Shown here piece by piece: positions 53,765-63,200 of a stretch of 64,000 nucleotides of DNA. Location of the stretch: contig JANWXD010000003.1 in NCBI GenBank assembly GCA_025055455.1, forward strand, positions 1 through 64,000. Reading direction: 5' to 3'. A model generated the notes under the pieces. That model was not told where the DNA came from, searched no databases, and saw nothing but the letters and a program-made list of their open reading frames with translations. How positions within the stretch are numbered: position 1 is the stretch's first letter; every line of letters starts with the position of its first letter. The stretch comes from Bryobacteraceae bacterium. Its GTDB lineage: Bacteria > Acidobacteriota > Terriglobia > Bryobacterales > Bryobacteraceae. Made by a program: the position numbers and the translations under genes.

Positions 53765-55147
53765 ATGGCCGACGCGACACGGGGCATCCTCACGCCCGAC
53801 CAGCTGCGGGCCGGCGTCGAAGCCGGCGAGATCGACACTGTTCTGTTGACCTTCACCGATCTTTACGGGCGCCAGCTCGGCAAGCGCGTAGATGCAGGCT
53901 TTTTCCTCGAGCAGAGCGGGCATCCCGGCACGCACGCGTGTAACTATCTGCTCACCGTGGACATGAACATGGATCCCGCGCCGGGGTACCGTTTTGCCAA
54001 CTGGGAGAAGGGGTACGGGGATTTCCACTTGGCCGCCGACCTGACGACGCTGCGCACGGCCGCCTGGTTGGAGAAAACCGCGCTGGTGATTTGCGACGTG
54101 GTGGATCCGGAAACCCATCAGCTTGTGGCACAAGCCCCGCGCTCCGTGCTCAAGCGTCAGCTTGCCCGGGCGGCGGAGTTGGGCTTCCAGCCGATGATCG
54201 GCTCCGAGCTCGAGTATTACATCTTCCGGGATTCGTATCGGGATGCCGCCGCTCGCGGCTATAGCGGTCTGGAGCCTGCCGGCTGGTACATCGAGGACTA
54301 TCACGTGCTCCAGGGCACGCGGGAAGAAACGCTGCACGCCGCCGTGCGGAGGTGTCTCCGCCAGTCGGGCATTCCGGTGGAGTCTTCGAAGGGGGAATGG
54401 GGCCGGGGCCAGCACGAGCTGAACCTCCGCTTCGCCGACGCGCTCGCCATGGCCGACCGGCACGTGCTGTTCAAGCAGTGCCTGAAGGAGACCGCCGACC
54501 GGCTCGGCATGAGCGTTACTTTCATGGCCAAGTTCGACGCCGCGCAGGCCGGTTCGAGCTGCCACGTGCATTGCAGCCTCTGGCGCGACGGCGCCAACGC
54601 TTTCGCGGGCCAGACCGCATTGGGCAAGGTGCAGGCCAGCGACGTATTTCGCTGGTTTCTGGCCGGCTGGATCGCCCACGTGCCGGAGTTCATGGTGTTC
54701 TACGCGCCCACGGTGAACTCCTATAAGCGCTTCCGGGCTGGATCCTGGGCGCCGACGCGCCTGGCGTGGAGCTACGACAACCGCACCGCTGGCTTTCGCA
54801 TCGTCGGCCACGGACCGTCCCTGCGGATCGAGTGCCGTATCCCGGGCGCCGACTGCAACCCGTACCTTTGCTTCGCCGCGGCGCTCGCTTCCGGTCTGGA
54901 CGGCATTGCGCGGCGGCTGGAGCCGCCGCCTGCCTTCTCCGGGGACGCCTATCAGGCTCACGACCTTCCCGCCGTGCCCTCCACGCTCCGCGAGGCCGTC
55001 GCTCGATTCGAGTCCAGCGCCTTCGTTCGCGAAGCCTTAGGCGACGAAGTCGTCGAGCATTACGCCCACTTCTTTCGCCTCGAGCAGGAGGCCTTCGACG
55101 CCGCCGTGACCGACTGGGAGCGGAAGCGTTATTTCGAGCAGATCTAA
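53765..55147 (+). CDS. Glutamine synthetase family ligase
   Basis: A 460-residue cytoplasmic ATP-dependent ligase that joins ammonia or an amine to a glutamate-like carboxylate. Motifs: VLLTFTDLYGRQLGKRV in the N-terminal beta-grasp domain, GSELEYYIFRD with the metal-binding glutamates, SSCHVHCSLWRDGANAF, YAPTVNSYKRFRAGSWAPT and RIECRIPGADCNPYLCFAAA. The sequence departs from housekeeping GlnA in the substrate region and resembles the PuuA/gamma-glutamylamine branch, so an amine substrate is likely but unproven. TAGGAGG before the ATG fixes the start. Confidence 0.85.
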   Translation: MADATRGILTPDQLRAGVEAGEIDTVLLTFTDLYGRQLGKRVDAGFFLEQSGHPGTHACNYLLTVDMNMDPAPGYRFANWEKGYGDFHLAADLTTLRTAAWLEKTALVICDVVDPETHQLVAQAPRSVLKRQLARAAELGFQPMIGSELEYYIFRDSYRDAAARGYSGLEPAGWYIEDYHVLQGTREETLHAAVRRCLRQSGIPVESSKGEWGRGQHELNLRFADALAMADRHVLFKQCLKETADRLGMSVTFMAKFDAAQAGSSCHVHCSLWRDGANAFAGQTALGKVQASDVFRWFLAGWIAHVPEFMVFYAPTVNSYKRFRAGSWAPTRLAWSYDNRTAGFRIVGHGPSLRIECRIPGADCNPYLCFAAALASGLDGIARRLEPPPAFSGDAYQAHDLPAVPSTLREAVARFESSAFVREALGDEVVEHYAHFFRLEQEAFDAAVTDWERKRYFEQI

Positions 55148-55168
55148 AGCGCCTGCTGCGGTGATCGG

Positions 55169-55301
55169 GTGACAACCAAAATGGAGGTGCTGCAACGGCA
55201 AGCCTACGGCTTCCGCAACTTCCAAAACTACCGGTTGAGGGTTAAGGTAATATGTTCTTGATGCTCAGAGCCTCGGCCTGCCCCCATTAACGACCGAGAG
55301 C
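55169..55301 (+). mobile_element. Remnant of an ISL3-like transposase and element end
   Basis: A 30-residue open frame (55169-55261) reads TTKMEVLQRQAYGFRNFQNY then RLRVKVICS and a stop. This is close to the C-terminal signature I associate with ISL3-type DDE transposases (NK-type start, then QAYGFRNFENYRLR). No more of the transposase is present upstream, where the glutamine-synthetase-like gene ends. Downstream, CCATTAACGACCGAGAGCC (ending about 55301) would lie where the element's terminal repeat should be. It is next to tRNA-Ala. Confidence 0.6.
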
Positions 55302-55313
55302 CAGCTTGCCGCT

Positions 55314-55389
55314 TGGTGGACCTGACGGGATTCGAACCCGTGACCTCTTCAATGCCATTGAAGCGCGCTCCCAACTGCGCCACAGGCCC
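55314..55389 (-). tRNA. tRNA-Ala (anticodon GGC)
   Basis: A complete cloverleaf. The acceptor stem GGGCCTG pairs with CAGGTCC and contains the G3-U70 wobble pair that identifies alanine tRNAs. The anticodon stem CTTCA/TGAAG encloses the loop ATGGCAT with anticodon GGC. The T-arm carries GGTTCGAATCC. The 3' CCA is encoded. A TATAAT on the minus strand at 55414-55409 is a suitable -10. Confidence 0.97.
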
Positions 55390-55408
55390 ACGCGCAACTC
55401 TGTCATCC

Positions 55409-55416
55409 ATTATAGT
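55409..55416. promoter_or_regulatory. Overlapping divergent -10 elements (tRNA-Ala and HD gene)
   Basis: ATTATAGT reads as TATAAT on the minus strand (55414-55409, towards tRNA-Ala) and TATAGT on the plus strand (55411-55416, ending six bases before the HD-gene ATG at 55423). RNA polymerase could occupy only one at a time. Confidence 0.5.
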
Positions 55417-55422
55417 ACAGGC

Positions 55423-55989
55423 ATGATCACCCGCGAGGAAGCCTGGCAGATCCTGTGCGAATTCACCAAGTCCGAGAACCTGCGCAAGCACGCCCTGGCG
55501 GTGGAGGCCTGCGTCGTGGCCTATGCCCGCCGCTTCGGCGAGGACGAAGCCAAGTGGTCCGTCACGGCGCTGCTGCACGACTTCGACTGGGAGATTCATC
55601 CGCAGGCGCCGGATCATCCCCTCAAAGGCGAACCCATTTTGGCCGCGCGCGGCGTGGACGAAGAGATCCGGCGGGCGATCCTCTCGCATGCCGACTACAG
55701 TGGCGTTCCACGGCAGTCGCCGCTCGAGAAAACTCTGTTTGCCTGCGACGAGCTGGCCGGCTTCCTCACCGCTGTCTCGCTGGTCAAGCCCCACAAGAGC
55801 ATCTTCGAAGTCGACGTGCCCTCGGTCCGCAAGAAGCTCAAGGACAAGGCCTTCGCCCGCTCGGTGAACCGCGAGGACATCGTCCGGGGCGCCGAGGAAC
55901 TGGGCATTCCCCTCGACGAGCACATCGGCTTCTGCATCCGGGCTATGCAGGAGCGGGCCGAGGAGCTGGGGCTCAAAGGAAACCTATAG
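55423..55989 (+). CDS. HD-domain (HDIG-type) protein
   Basis: A 188-residue cytoplasmic protein with the HD metal-phosphohydrolase pattern: the first histidine in LRKHALAVEACVVAYARRFG, the HD pair in WSVTALLHDFDWEIHP, and the later histidine in RRAILSHADYSG. HD proteins hydrolyse phosphate esters or nucleotides; the substrate is not predictable. The frame is open upstream to 55306, but that part crosses the tRNA gene on the other strand, so ATG 55423 is taken. No Shine-Dalgarno; probably leaderless. Confidence 0.88.
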   Translation: MITREEAWQILCEFTKSENLRKHALAVEACVVAYARRFGEDEAKWSVTALLHDFDWEIHPQAPDHPLKGEPILAARGVDEEIRRAILSHADYSGVPRQSPLEKTLFACDELAGFLTAVSLVKPHKSIFEVDVPSVRKKLKDKAFARSVNREDIVRGAEELGIPLDEHIGFCIRAMQERAEELGLKGNL

Positions 55990-56061
55990 TAAGCGCCCGC
56001 ATTCCGAAAACAGCGGAGCAAGCCCGGACTCAGCGAAGCTCCGGCTCATGGAAGCCTCTCG

Positions 56062-57750
56062 TCAGCGCGGCTCCTCGAGATCGAGGTATCGGTCCGCCGT
56101 GACGTTCTCGAGCCGCTGAACGACGCCCGAGGGCCATCGGACCTCGACGAGCTTGGCCAGCCGATTTTTTCCCAAGCCGAAATGGACAGCCCGGTCGCTC
56201 GAACAGGCGAATCCCACCGAAGTCGTCACGTGGTTCCACTGCTCCAGGCCCGATGCGGCCACCACCCGCACGCGCGCGCCGATGCCGTCGCGGTTGCTCC
56301 GATGCCCGCGCAAGCGCAGGGCCAGCCAGTGGTTCGCCGCCGGCGAAGTGTTGCGTAGCAGCGCCGCAGGCTCATTGAGCCGGGTCACGATCGCGTCCAC
56401 GCGCCCGTCGCCGTCGAAGTCGCCGAAGGCGGCGCCACGGTGCCAAGCTGCGGTCTGAAGCGCCGGACCGGCCCCGGCCGTGACGTCCTCGAAAGTGCCG
56501 TCCTTCAGATTCGCCAGGAGCAGGTTGCGCTGGCGGGCCTTCCGGCTCGAGTACAGCTCCGTGTTATCCTGCACGTCGCCGTTGGCGGCAAACAGGTCCT
56601 TCCAGCCGTCGTTGTTGAAATCGAAGATGCCGTTGCTCCAGCCGCTGAACGGAAGGCTCGCCCGGCCGACGCGGCTCGAATAGGTCGCGTCGAAGAAAAA
56701 GCCGCGGCCCTCGTTGCGAAACAGCGGGAAGGTTTCGTTGGCCAGCGCCGTGATGAACAGGTCTTCGCGGCCGTCGTTGTCGTAGTCGCGGAAATCGGCG
56801 CCCATCGACGAGAGAACTTGCCCGTCGTCGTTATAGGCCACGCCGGCGCGCACGGCGACTTCGGTGAAGCGCCCCCCATCGTTGCGGAACAGGAAGTTCG
56901 GCACGGTGTCGTTGGCCACGAAGACGTCGAGGTCGCCGTCCTGATCGTAGTCGGCGAACGCCACCCCCATGCCCTTGCCGATGTGGCGTGCAATCCCCGC
57001 CGTTTCGGAAACGTCTGTGAACGTGCCGTCGCGATTGTTCCGGTAAAGAAAGTTCGGGAGCCCCTCGTAGTACTTCGGATGGCAGTAGGTGCGGTAGCCG
57101 GCTTGGAGGTCGCCGCAGAAAGGTTCCTTTTCCGGCTTCCACACGCAATAGTTGACCACGAACAGATCCAGCCAGCCGTCGTTGTCGTAATCGAACCACC
57201 CGGCGGCGATGGACCAGAGCTTGCCCCGCTCGGGGTGGATGCCTTCTAGCCCGGCTTTGCGCGTCACATCTTCGAACGTGCCGTCGCCGCGGTTGCGGTA
57301 CAGGAGGTTGCGGTTCAGGCCCGGCAGGAACAGGTCGGTGAAGCCGTCATTGTCGTAGTCTGCGGTCGCCACGCCCATGCCGTAACCTTCCCCGGGGACG
57401 CCCGCCCGGAGCGTCACGTCGGTGAACGTCCCGTCGCCGTTGTTATGGTAGAGGCGGTTGAAATATTCGGGACCGGCCTTGTCGAGCTCGGGCATGCGCG
57501 CACCGTTGACGAAGTAGAGGTCCAGTCGGCCGTCGTTGTCGTAGTCGAAGACCGCTACGCCGGCCAGCATGGTCTCCGGCTGGTGCTTGTTCGGAGTGGC
57601 GGAATTGCGGGCGACGAAGCGGACACCGGAGGGAGCCGTTACGTCTTCGAACCGGATCGGATCCAGCGGGAGGTTCCCTGCCGCGCGCGCCCACCAGACC
57701 CAGAACGCTGCGGCGAGTACCGCTGTCAGAGCCGCAGATCTCACCGCCAC
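56062..57750 (-). CDS. Exported CRTAC1-type FG-GAP/ASPIC-UnbV protein
   Basis: A 562-residue exported protein (signal peptide ALTAVLAAAFWVWWARAAG). It is a beta-propeller of FG-GAP/VCBS repeats, each with a DxDxDGxxD calcium loop (VFDYDNDGRLDLYFVNG, TADYDNDGFTDLFLPG, FADYDQDGDLDVFVAND, FGDFDGDGRVDAIVTR), ending with the ASPIC/UnbV domain (NHWLALRLRGHRSNRDGIGA, VHFGLGKNRLAKLVEVRWPS). The family is abundant in Acidobacteria and likely binds ligands at the cell surface. GTG 57750 gives the best signal peptide. It lies 67 bases after a related gene on the same strand. Confidence 0.9.
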   Translation of the reverse strand: MAVRSAALTAVLAAAFWVWWARAAGNLPLDPIRFEDVTAPSGVRFVARNSATPNKHQPETMLAGVAVFDYDNDGRLDLYFVNGARMPELDKAGPEYFNRLYHNNGDGTFTDVTLRAGVPGEGYGMGVATADYDNDGFTDLFLPGLNRNLLYRNRGDGTFEDVTRKAGLEGIHPERGKLWSIAAGWFDYDNDGWLDLFVVNYCVWKPEKEPFCGDLQAGYRTYCHPKYYEGLPNFLYRNNRDGTFTDVSETAGIARHIGKGMGVAFADYDQDGDLDVFVANDTVPNFLFRNDGGRFTEVAVRAGVAYNDDGQVLSSMGADFRDYDNDGREDLFITALANETFPLFRNEGRGFFFDATYSSRVGRASLPFSGWSNGIFDFNNDGWKDLFAANGDVQDNTELYSSRKARQRNLLLANLKDGTFEDVTAGAGPALQTAAWHRGAAFGDFDGDGRVDAIVTRLNEPAALLRNTSPAANHWLALRLRGHRSNRDGIGARVRVVAASGLEQWNHVTTSVGFACSSDRAVHFGLGKNRLAKLVEVRWPSGVVQRLENVTADRYLDLEEPR

Positions 57751-57817
57751 TCATTTTGGCACGGCGCCACCGCCCCGGCGCTCGCCAGGCGACACGCCCG
57801 TTGCGTCCGCGCCCGGC

Positions 57818-60205
57818 TCAGCGGAGCCGCCGCCAGCTCGCACTGTCCTGGCGGATCTGAATGACTTGGTTGGCCTCGATGTCCCGGAACTCCTGGCTGG
57901 ATCCGCCGGGCCAGCGGACTTCGAGCCGTTCGGCGCGGCGGTGCGGGCCCAGCCCGAAATGAACCCGGTACGGGCTCGTCGAACCGAACCCCTCGCTGCC
58001 CTTGACCTCCCGGTGGAGCGTCCAGTTACCGGCCTGGAGCAGAAGCTGAGCCCCGACGGCGAAACGGTTGCCGCGCGCCGGAACCAGTTCCACTCCGAGC
58101 CAGTGATTTTCGCTGCCGCGCTCGTTGCGGTAGAACACGTTCTCGGCAGCGTCGCCCGGATAGTGGCCGCCTTGCTGGGCGTATAGGTCGAGGTCGCCGT
58201 CTTCGTCGAAGTCCACGAAGCAGACTCCGTGCCCCTTCTTGCCCGGGCGAGCGACCCCGGCGAAAAAGGTCAAATCCGTGAAGGTCCCGTCGCCGTTGTT
58301 GCGGAACAGGCGGTTGGGTTCCAGCCGGCTCAGGGACGGATCGCCCGTGCCCAAGTAAATGTCCAGAAAGCCGTCGTTGTCGAGATCGGCCACCCCGGCC
58401 CCCATGGTACCCGCAGGGTAGTACAGCCGTGCCGAAAAGGTCACGTCGGTGAACGTGCCGTCCCGGTTGTTGCGGAACAGCCGGGTCGCATCCGGATGCA
58501 CTCCCGCGGCGCTCGGGACCGAGAACTGCCGCGTCAGCCCCTGGAGCACCGCGTCCCAGGGCGCCAGGCTGGTGGTGAGCAGGTCCGGCCAGCCGTCGTT
58601 GTTGTAATCGAAAAAGAACGCGACAAAACCGTTGTGCGGCGCCTGGGCGACCCCCGCGCGGTCGGTTACGTTCGTGAATGTGAAGTCGCCGTTGTTCCGG
58701 TACAATCGGTTCGGCCCATTGCCCAGCCCGTTGACGAACAAATCCAGGTCGCCGTCGCGGTCGTAATCGCCGAGCGCGATTCCGATGGCGCCCCAGTCCG
58801 GCGGCTCCTCCAGACCCGCCCGGCGGGTCACGTTGGCGAAGGTGCCGTCGCCGTTGTTGCGATAAATCTGGGGCACGGAGCCGTCCTTCAGAACCCCGTT
58901 GGCCACCACCAGATCCAGCCAGCCGTCATGGTCCAGATCGCCCCACAGCGAAACGAAGCCGGAGCCGGGATCGGCCAGGCCCGCCTCGCGCGAGACGTCC
59001 TGAAACCGCCCGTCTCCGAGGTTCCGCAGCAAGCGGTTCGGGTAGGGACCGCTCCAGCCGTTCAAACTGACGTAAAGATCGAGGCGGCCGTCGTTGTCGT
59101 AGTCCACCAGGTTGAGGCTGTAGCCCGAAGGCACCCGCGCCAGTCCGGCTTGCTCGGTGGCGTCGCGGAATTTGCCGCCCTCGTTGCGAAACAGCGCGAC
59201 AAAGTGGCCGCTGCCGGCGGTGAACAGGTCCAAGTCGCCGTCGCCGTCGTAGTCGCCCCAGGCGCAGGTGCCGTTGCCGTCCCGGCGGTTGATGCCGAGC
59301 TCGGGTGCGATATCGGTGAAGCGCAGCCGGGGCGGATCGCTGGGGTCGAAGCGCTCCTCGCGTAGCGGGAAGACCGACGCCCGGTCGGCTCCGCCGCTCT
59401 GTTCCGCCGCAAGCTGCAACAGCCACAGGTCGAGCAGCGTCGGCCGGGTTTGCACTGCGGCGCGAAACATCCGGGCGGCCTCGGCATAGCTGCCCATGCG
59501 GTAGAAGCTGGTGCCGAGCTCCCGCAGCACCTCGGCCCGCTGCTCGGCCGACAGCGGCCGGTTGAGCAGCGTCCGGAAGTAACCGAGGGAGGCGGCGTAG
59601 CTGCCCCGCTTGGCCAGCGTGCGGCCCATCAGCAGCAGGGCCCGCTGCTCGTCCGCCTCGAACGGGATCGCAGCCGCGAGCAAGTCCCCCAGCAGGCCGA
59701 TCGCCCGGTCCAGACCGAGCAGGGGATCCTGGGGCACGCGGTCTTCCCGCTGGCCGAGAAACCGCACTTCGCCACCAAGCCAATCAGCCAGCGCCAGCAG
59801 GTACTCGTGAGCGCGCGGCTCCAGGCGGGCGGCCCGGCTGGCCAGCTCCCAGGCCAAATTGGGATCGTAGCGGAGAAGCTCAGGCCGCGCGTGCAGGGAC
59901 GCTTTGCTTTTCAGGGCGGCGACGTGGTTGGGATCGAGTTCGAGGGCTCGACGGAGCGCCTCGATGGCTTGGTCCAGAGAGGGTGCCCCGCGCGGCCCGC
60001 CGGCCGCGTAGAAATCATGCAAGTGGGTGCGAGCAAGCTGATAGTACAGTTCCGCGTCGCCGGGCCGGCTCTGGAGCAGGCGCTGGATTTCGGCCCGGGC
60101 CTCCTGGGTGCGGCCCTCCTGGATGAGGGTGACCACTTGCGGCGGCGCGCCGGCGCGAAGGCCGCCCGCTAGCACCGCCGCCAGTGCAACACATCGGGCC
60201 AGCAT
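57818..60205 (-). CDS. TPR plus FG-GAP/ASPIC-UnbV exported protein
   Basis: A 795-residue protein with a signal peptide (ARCVALAAVLAGGLRAGA). Residues about 25-270 are TPR repeats (AEIQRLLQSRPGDAELYYQL, AIEALRRALELDPNHVAALK, GTSFYRMGSYAEAARMFRAA). Then come about eight FG-GAP repeats with calcium loops (WGDYDGDGDLDLFTAG, LVDYDNDGRLDLYVSL, LGDYDRDGDLDLFVNG, VADLDNDGFLDIYLGT) and a C-terminal ASPIC/UnbV domain (NHWLGVELVPARGNRFAVGA, RVHFGLGPHRRAERLEVRWP). It is a scaffold or binding protein outside the cell membrane rather than an enzyme. It is followed by the shorter relative. Confidence 0.9.
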   Translation of the reverse strand: MLARCVALAAVLAGGLRAGAPPQVVTLIQEGRTQEARAEIQRLLQSRPGDAELYYQLARTHLHDFYAAGGPRGAPSLDQAIEALRRALELDPNHVAALKSKASLHARPELLRYDPNLAWELASRAARLEPRAHEYLLALADWLGGEVRFLGQREDRVPQDPLLGLDRAIGLLGDLLAAAIPFEADEQRALLLMGRTLAKRGSYAASLGYFRTLLNRPLSAEQRAEVLRELGTSFYRMGSYAEAARMFRAAVQTRPTLLDLWLLQLAAEQSGGADRASVFPLREERFDPSDPPRLRFTDIAPELGINRRDGNGTCAWGDYDGDGDLDLFTAGSGHFVALFRNEGGKFRDATEQAGLARVPSGYSLNLVDYDNDGRLDLYVSLNGWSGPYPNRLLRNLGDGRFQDVSREAGLADPGSGFVSLWGDLDHDGWLDLVVANGVLKDGSVPQIYRNNGDGTFANVTRRAGLEEPPDWGAIGIALGDYDRDGDLDLFVNGLGNGPNRLYRNNGDFTFTNVTDRAGVAQAPHNGFVAFFFDYNNDGWPDLLTTSLAPWDAVLQGLTRQFSVPSAAGVHPDATRLFRNNRDGTFTDVTFSARLYYPAGTMGAGVADLDNDGFLDIYLGTGDPSLSRLEPNRLFRNNGDGTFTDLTFFAGVARPGKKGHGVCFVDFDEDGDLDLYAQQGGHYPGDAAENVFYRNERGSENHWLGVELVPARGNRFAVGAQLLLQAGNWTLHREVKGSEGFGSTSPYRVHFGLGPHRRAERLEVRWPGGSSQEFRDIEANQVIQIRQDSASWRRLR

Positions 60206-60211
60206 GCCCGC

Positions 60212-60217
60212 ATGGTA
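60212..60217 (-). promoter_or_regulatory. -10 element of a probable leaderless transcript
   Basis: TACCAT on the minus strand ends six bases before the ATG at 60205. No ribosome-binding site is visible. It lies in the 37-base gap after the penicillin-binding protein gene. Confidence 0.35.
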
Positions 60218-60242
60218 GCACCCGGGCGATAGCGGTGGGTGC

Positions 60243-63200
60243 TCAGTGCCGCTTCCGGGAAGCCAGCAGCGGACGCGCGGGTGGCTCTGGCTCTGGCTGG
60301 GCCAGCACCGGCGCGAGCGCTGGCGTCAGGTGCTTGAAGACCGCCACCGGCAGCGAGCTGGTGAAGCGGTAGGCAGCGGCCTCCTGGCCCGGCACGAAGG
60401 CCGTGATCGTCCCAAAGTAGCGGTCGCCGATGAAAAAGACGAAGGTGGCGGTGCGGTTCATCACGCGCGAAGCCACGGGACGGCCGCCCGGAGCATAGGC
60501 CTCGAAACGGTTGTCGCCCGTGCCGGTCTTGCCGCCCACCGCCAGCTTGGTCCCGTCCTCCAGCACGACGCCGCCCGCGGCCCGGCGCGCCGTGCCGCGC
60601 TCGACCACCCCGATCATCTCCTGCCGCACGAAGGCGGCGATTTCCGCCGGCAGGACCCGCTCGCCGGGCTGGGGCTTCCACTGCACTGCCGTTTCGAACG
60701 GCGTCTGGCCGGCAAACTCCAGCCGCTCGATCCGGATGCTCGGATACTGCACGCCGTCGTTGACGATGATGCCGGCCAGCTCCGCCAGCGCCGCTGGCGT
60801 GTCGCCGGAGCTGCCAATCGCCGTGGCGTAGGAGGGCACCAGCCGGTCGAAGGGATAGCCCAGCTTCTTCCAGGACCGGTGGATCTCCCGGAACGCGTCC
60901 TCTTCGAGCAGGATCCGGATGCGCTTGTCCTGAGCCTCCTTCTGCTGGGGCTCGAACAGCCACCGGTAGACTTGCTGGCGCTCATGGGCGCTGGCGGCCA
61001 CCACGTCGGCCCACTTGGCCTCCGGGTTGCGGAACTTGTACCCGACCAGCCACAGCTCCAGCGGGTGGATCCGCGCCAGATAGCCCAGATCCTGGAGATC
61101 GAACTTGTCGGGGGCGTAGTCGCGGTACAGGGCCTGGACGAGTTTCTCGCTCACGGCACCCGCCGGCAAGTGCGCCTTCAGGAAGCCCGCCAGCTCCTCA
61201 GGGCCGGCCTCGGGCCGCACGGAACGGAATATCACCGCCAGCCGCTTGGGAGTTTTCGAGTGCAGTCCCGCGACCAGCGTCGCCAAAGCCTGCTCGGGCG
61301 GCTGGCCCCGATATTTCTCGTAGAACCGACCCAAAAAGACCCGGCCTTCCCGATCGGCGAAGCGCTCCAGGTACCGCCGGCGAACCGGATGCTTGGGATT
61401 GCTCAAGATCTCCGGAGTGTAGGCGGGCAACCGCACCGTGTAATAAGCCACGATGTCCCGCATCAGGCGGATGAAGACCAGGTTGACGGAGCGCTCGAAC
61501 GCTTCGCGCACCGTCAGGATTCGCCCGTTGTCCTCCTTGTCGAAGTTGGCGAAATAGTGCAGGCCCCCTCCGGTGAAGAAGGCTTCCCCCGGGCTGGCCG
61601 AATAGCGCCGGTTCATCGCCGCTTCGAGCATGGCGGTCAAGCTGCGGTCCTGAGCGGTCGCCAGGTAGCCCGCTGCCCAGCGCGTCAGCGGATCCTGGGC
61701 GGAAGCGGTCTGCTCGGCGAGCGTCGGGGCAGGCAGAGCCGCCAGCCGGCCGTGCAGCTCCCGGATGATTTCCAGGTACGTGATCAGAGTGCGCAGTTTG
61801 GCCGTCGAGCCCAGCTCCAGCTTGGTCTGCTCGTTGATATTGAGCGGGCCGTTGTAGTTGTCGGCCTGCACGCGGAGCAGATTGGCGCCGGGGCCGCGTT
61901 CGTAGAGCGTGAAGCTATAGATCACCTGGGACGGGTCGGCGCTGCCGAGCAAGCGTTCGCCCACCAGGCCCGCGTTGAGCACGTAGTTGCGATCGCGCAG
62001 ATTTTGAAGTACATCCGTCACGGCCTGTTGCGCGCTCTTGTCCAGCGTGGTCGTCACCGTCAGGTCCAGCCGGTCCAGCTCATAGGTGGAGGCCACACCC
62101 AGCAGCGAAAGCAGGTCCACCCGCACCGAATCCCGCCCTTTGCGCTCGGCGAACGGAACGAAGTCCAGAGCCGGGGCCGCATCTCGGTAGCCGGGGGTGG
62201 CCTTCAATGCCGCGTCGCGCAAGGCCGGGCTGATGATCCCCTCCCGGGCGAGCAGGGCCAAATAGCGCTCTACCCGGGCGTCCAGCGCCGCCCGATCCCC
62301 GGCGAGATACAAATGGGGCTTGTTCAGCGCCAGCAGCAGGCTGAGCACCTGCCGGTAGGCGCGGCCCCGCTCGGCCAGCAGCGGATCGGAGGCGGCGGCC
62401 CGTTCGGCGCCCCGCAGTAGCTCGTTGACCCGGTGGAAATCCGCTCCGAACCAAGCCCACAACCCGTCGCCCAGCCCGTTGACCTCTCCATAGCCGCGGA
62501 TGCCAGCCAAGGGGATCGAGTTCAAGTAGTCGCGCAGGATCCGTTTCCGGGCAGCGACGGTCTGTTCCCCGTCCAGATAGACTCGGAGCGAGGCCGAACC
62601 CATCTGGCGCAGTTTCTCTGCCGGAGAGCCAGTTCGCCCGCCGGGCGAATGGCGCATCTTCTCAAGCTGCGTCGCCAGCGTGCTGCCCCCGCTGACCGGA
62701 TGGCTCGGATTCAATTGGGCATAGCCGTAGTCCAGCACCGCCTTGAAAAAGCGGTCCCACTCCACCGAAGGATTTCGATACGGGAATCTCTCATCGAACA
62801 ACTCCCGGTTCTCGATGAACAGAAGCGTCTTGACGACCACGGGCGGGATGGACTCGAAATCGGTGTATAGCCGCGACGGGTAGCGAGCCTCGAAGATGGC
62901 CTTACCGTGGCGGTCCAGTAAAACCAGTCCCGCCGTAGTCTTTTCCCGGTATATGGGGAATAATCCAGCCGCCGTGAGCGCTCCAAACAGCCAGGAAGGT
63001 CGGGCTTGGGCGGCGACCTCGTAGCCGGACTTACTCAAGTGCCGCACAAAGACCGGGATGCGGGTGTAGCCCAGCTTTTCGTTATACGGTCCGGTTTTCG
63101 GGAACCGCAGCGACGGATTGGCGCCGGGGGCCACGGTGTAGGTGAGGCCTCGAGCAAAGGCGGCCAAGATGCGCGACTGCAACCAGGAGGTCTTGATCTC

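Noticed and set aside
55306-55422. Upstream extension of the HD-domain protein
   Set aside because: It runs through the tRNA-Ala gene on the opposite strand; ATG 55423 has a -10 immediately upstream.
60246-62420. 724-codon open frame on the plus strand
   Set aside because: Antisense to the PBP gene, with no recognisable domains or signal peptide.
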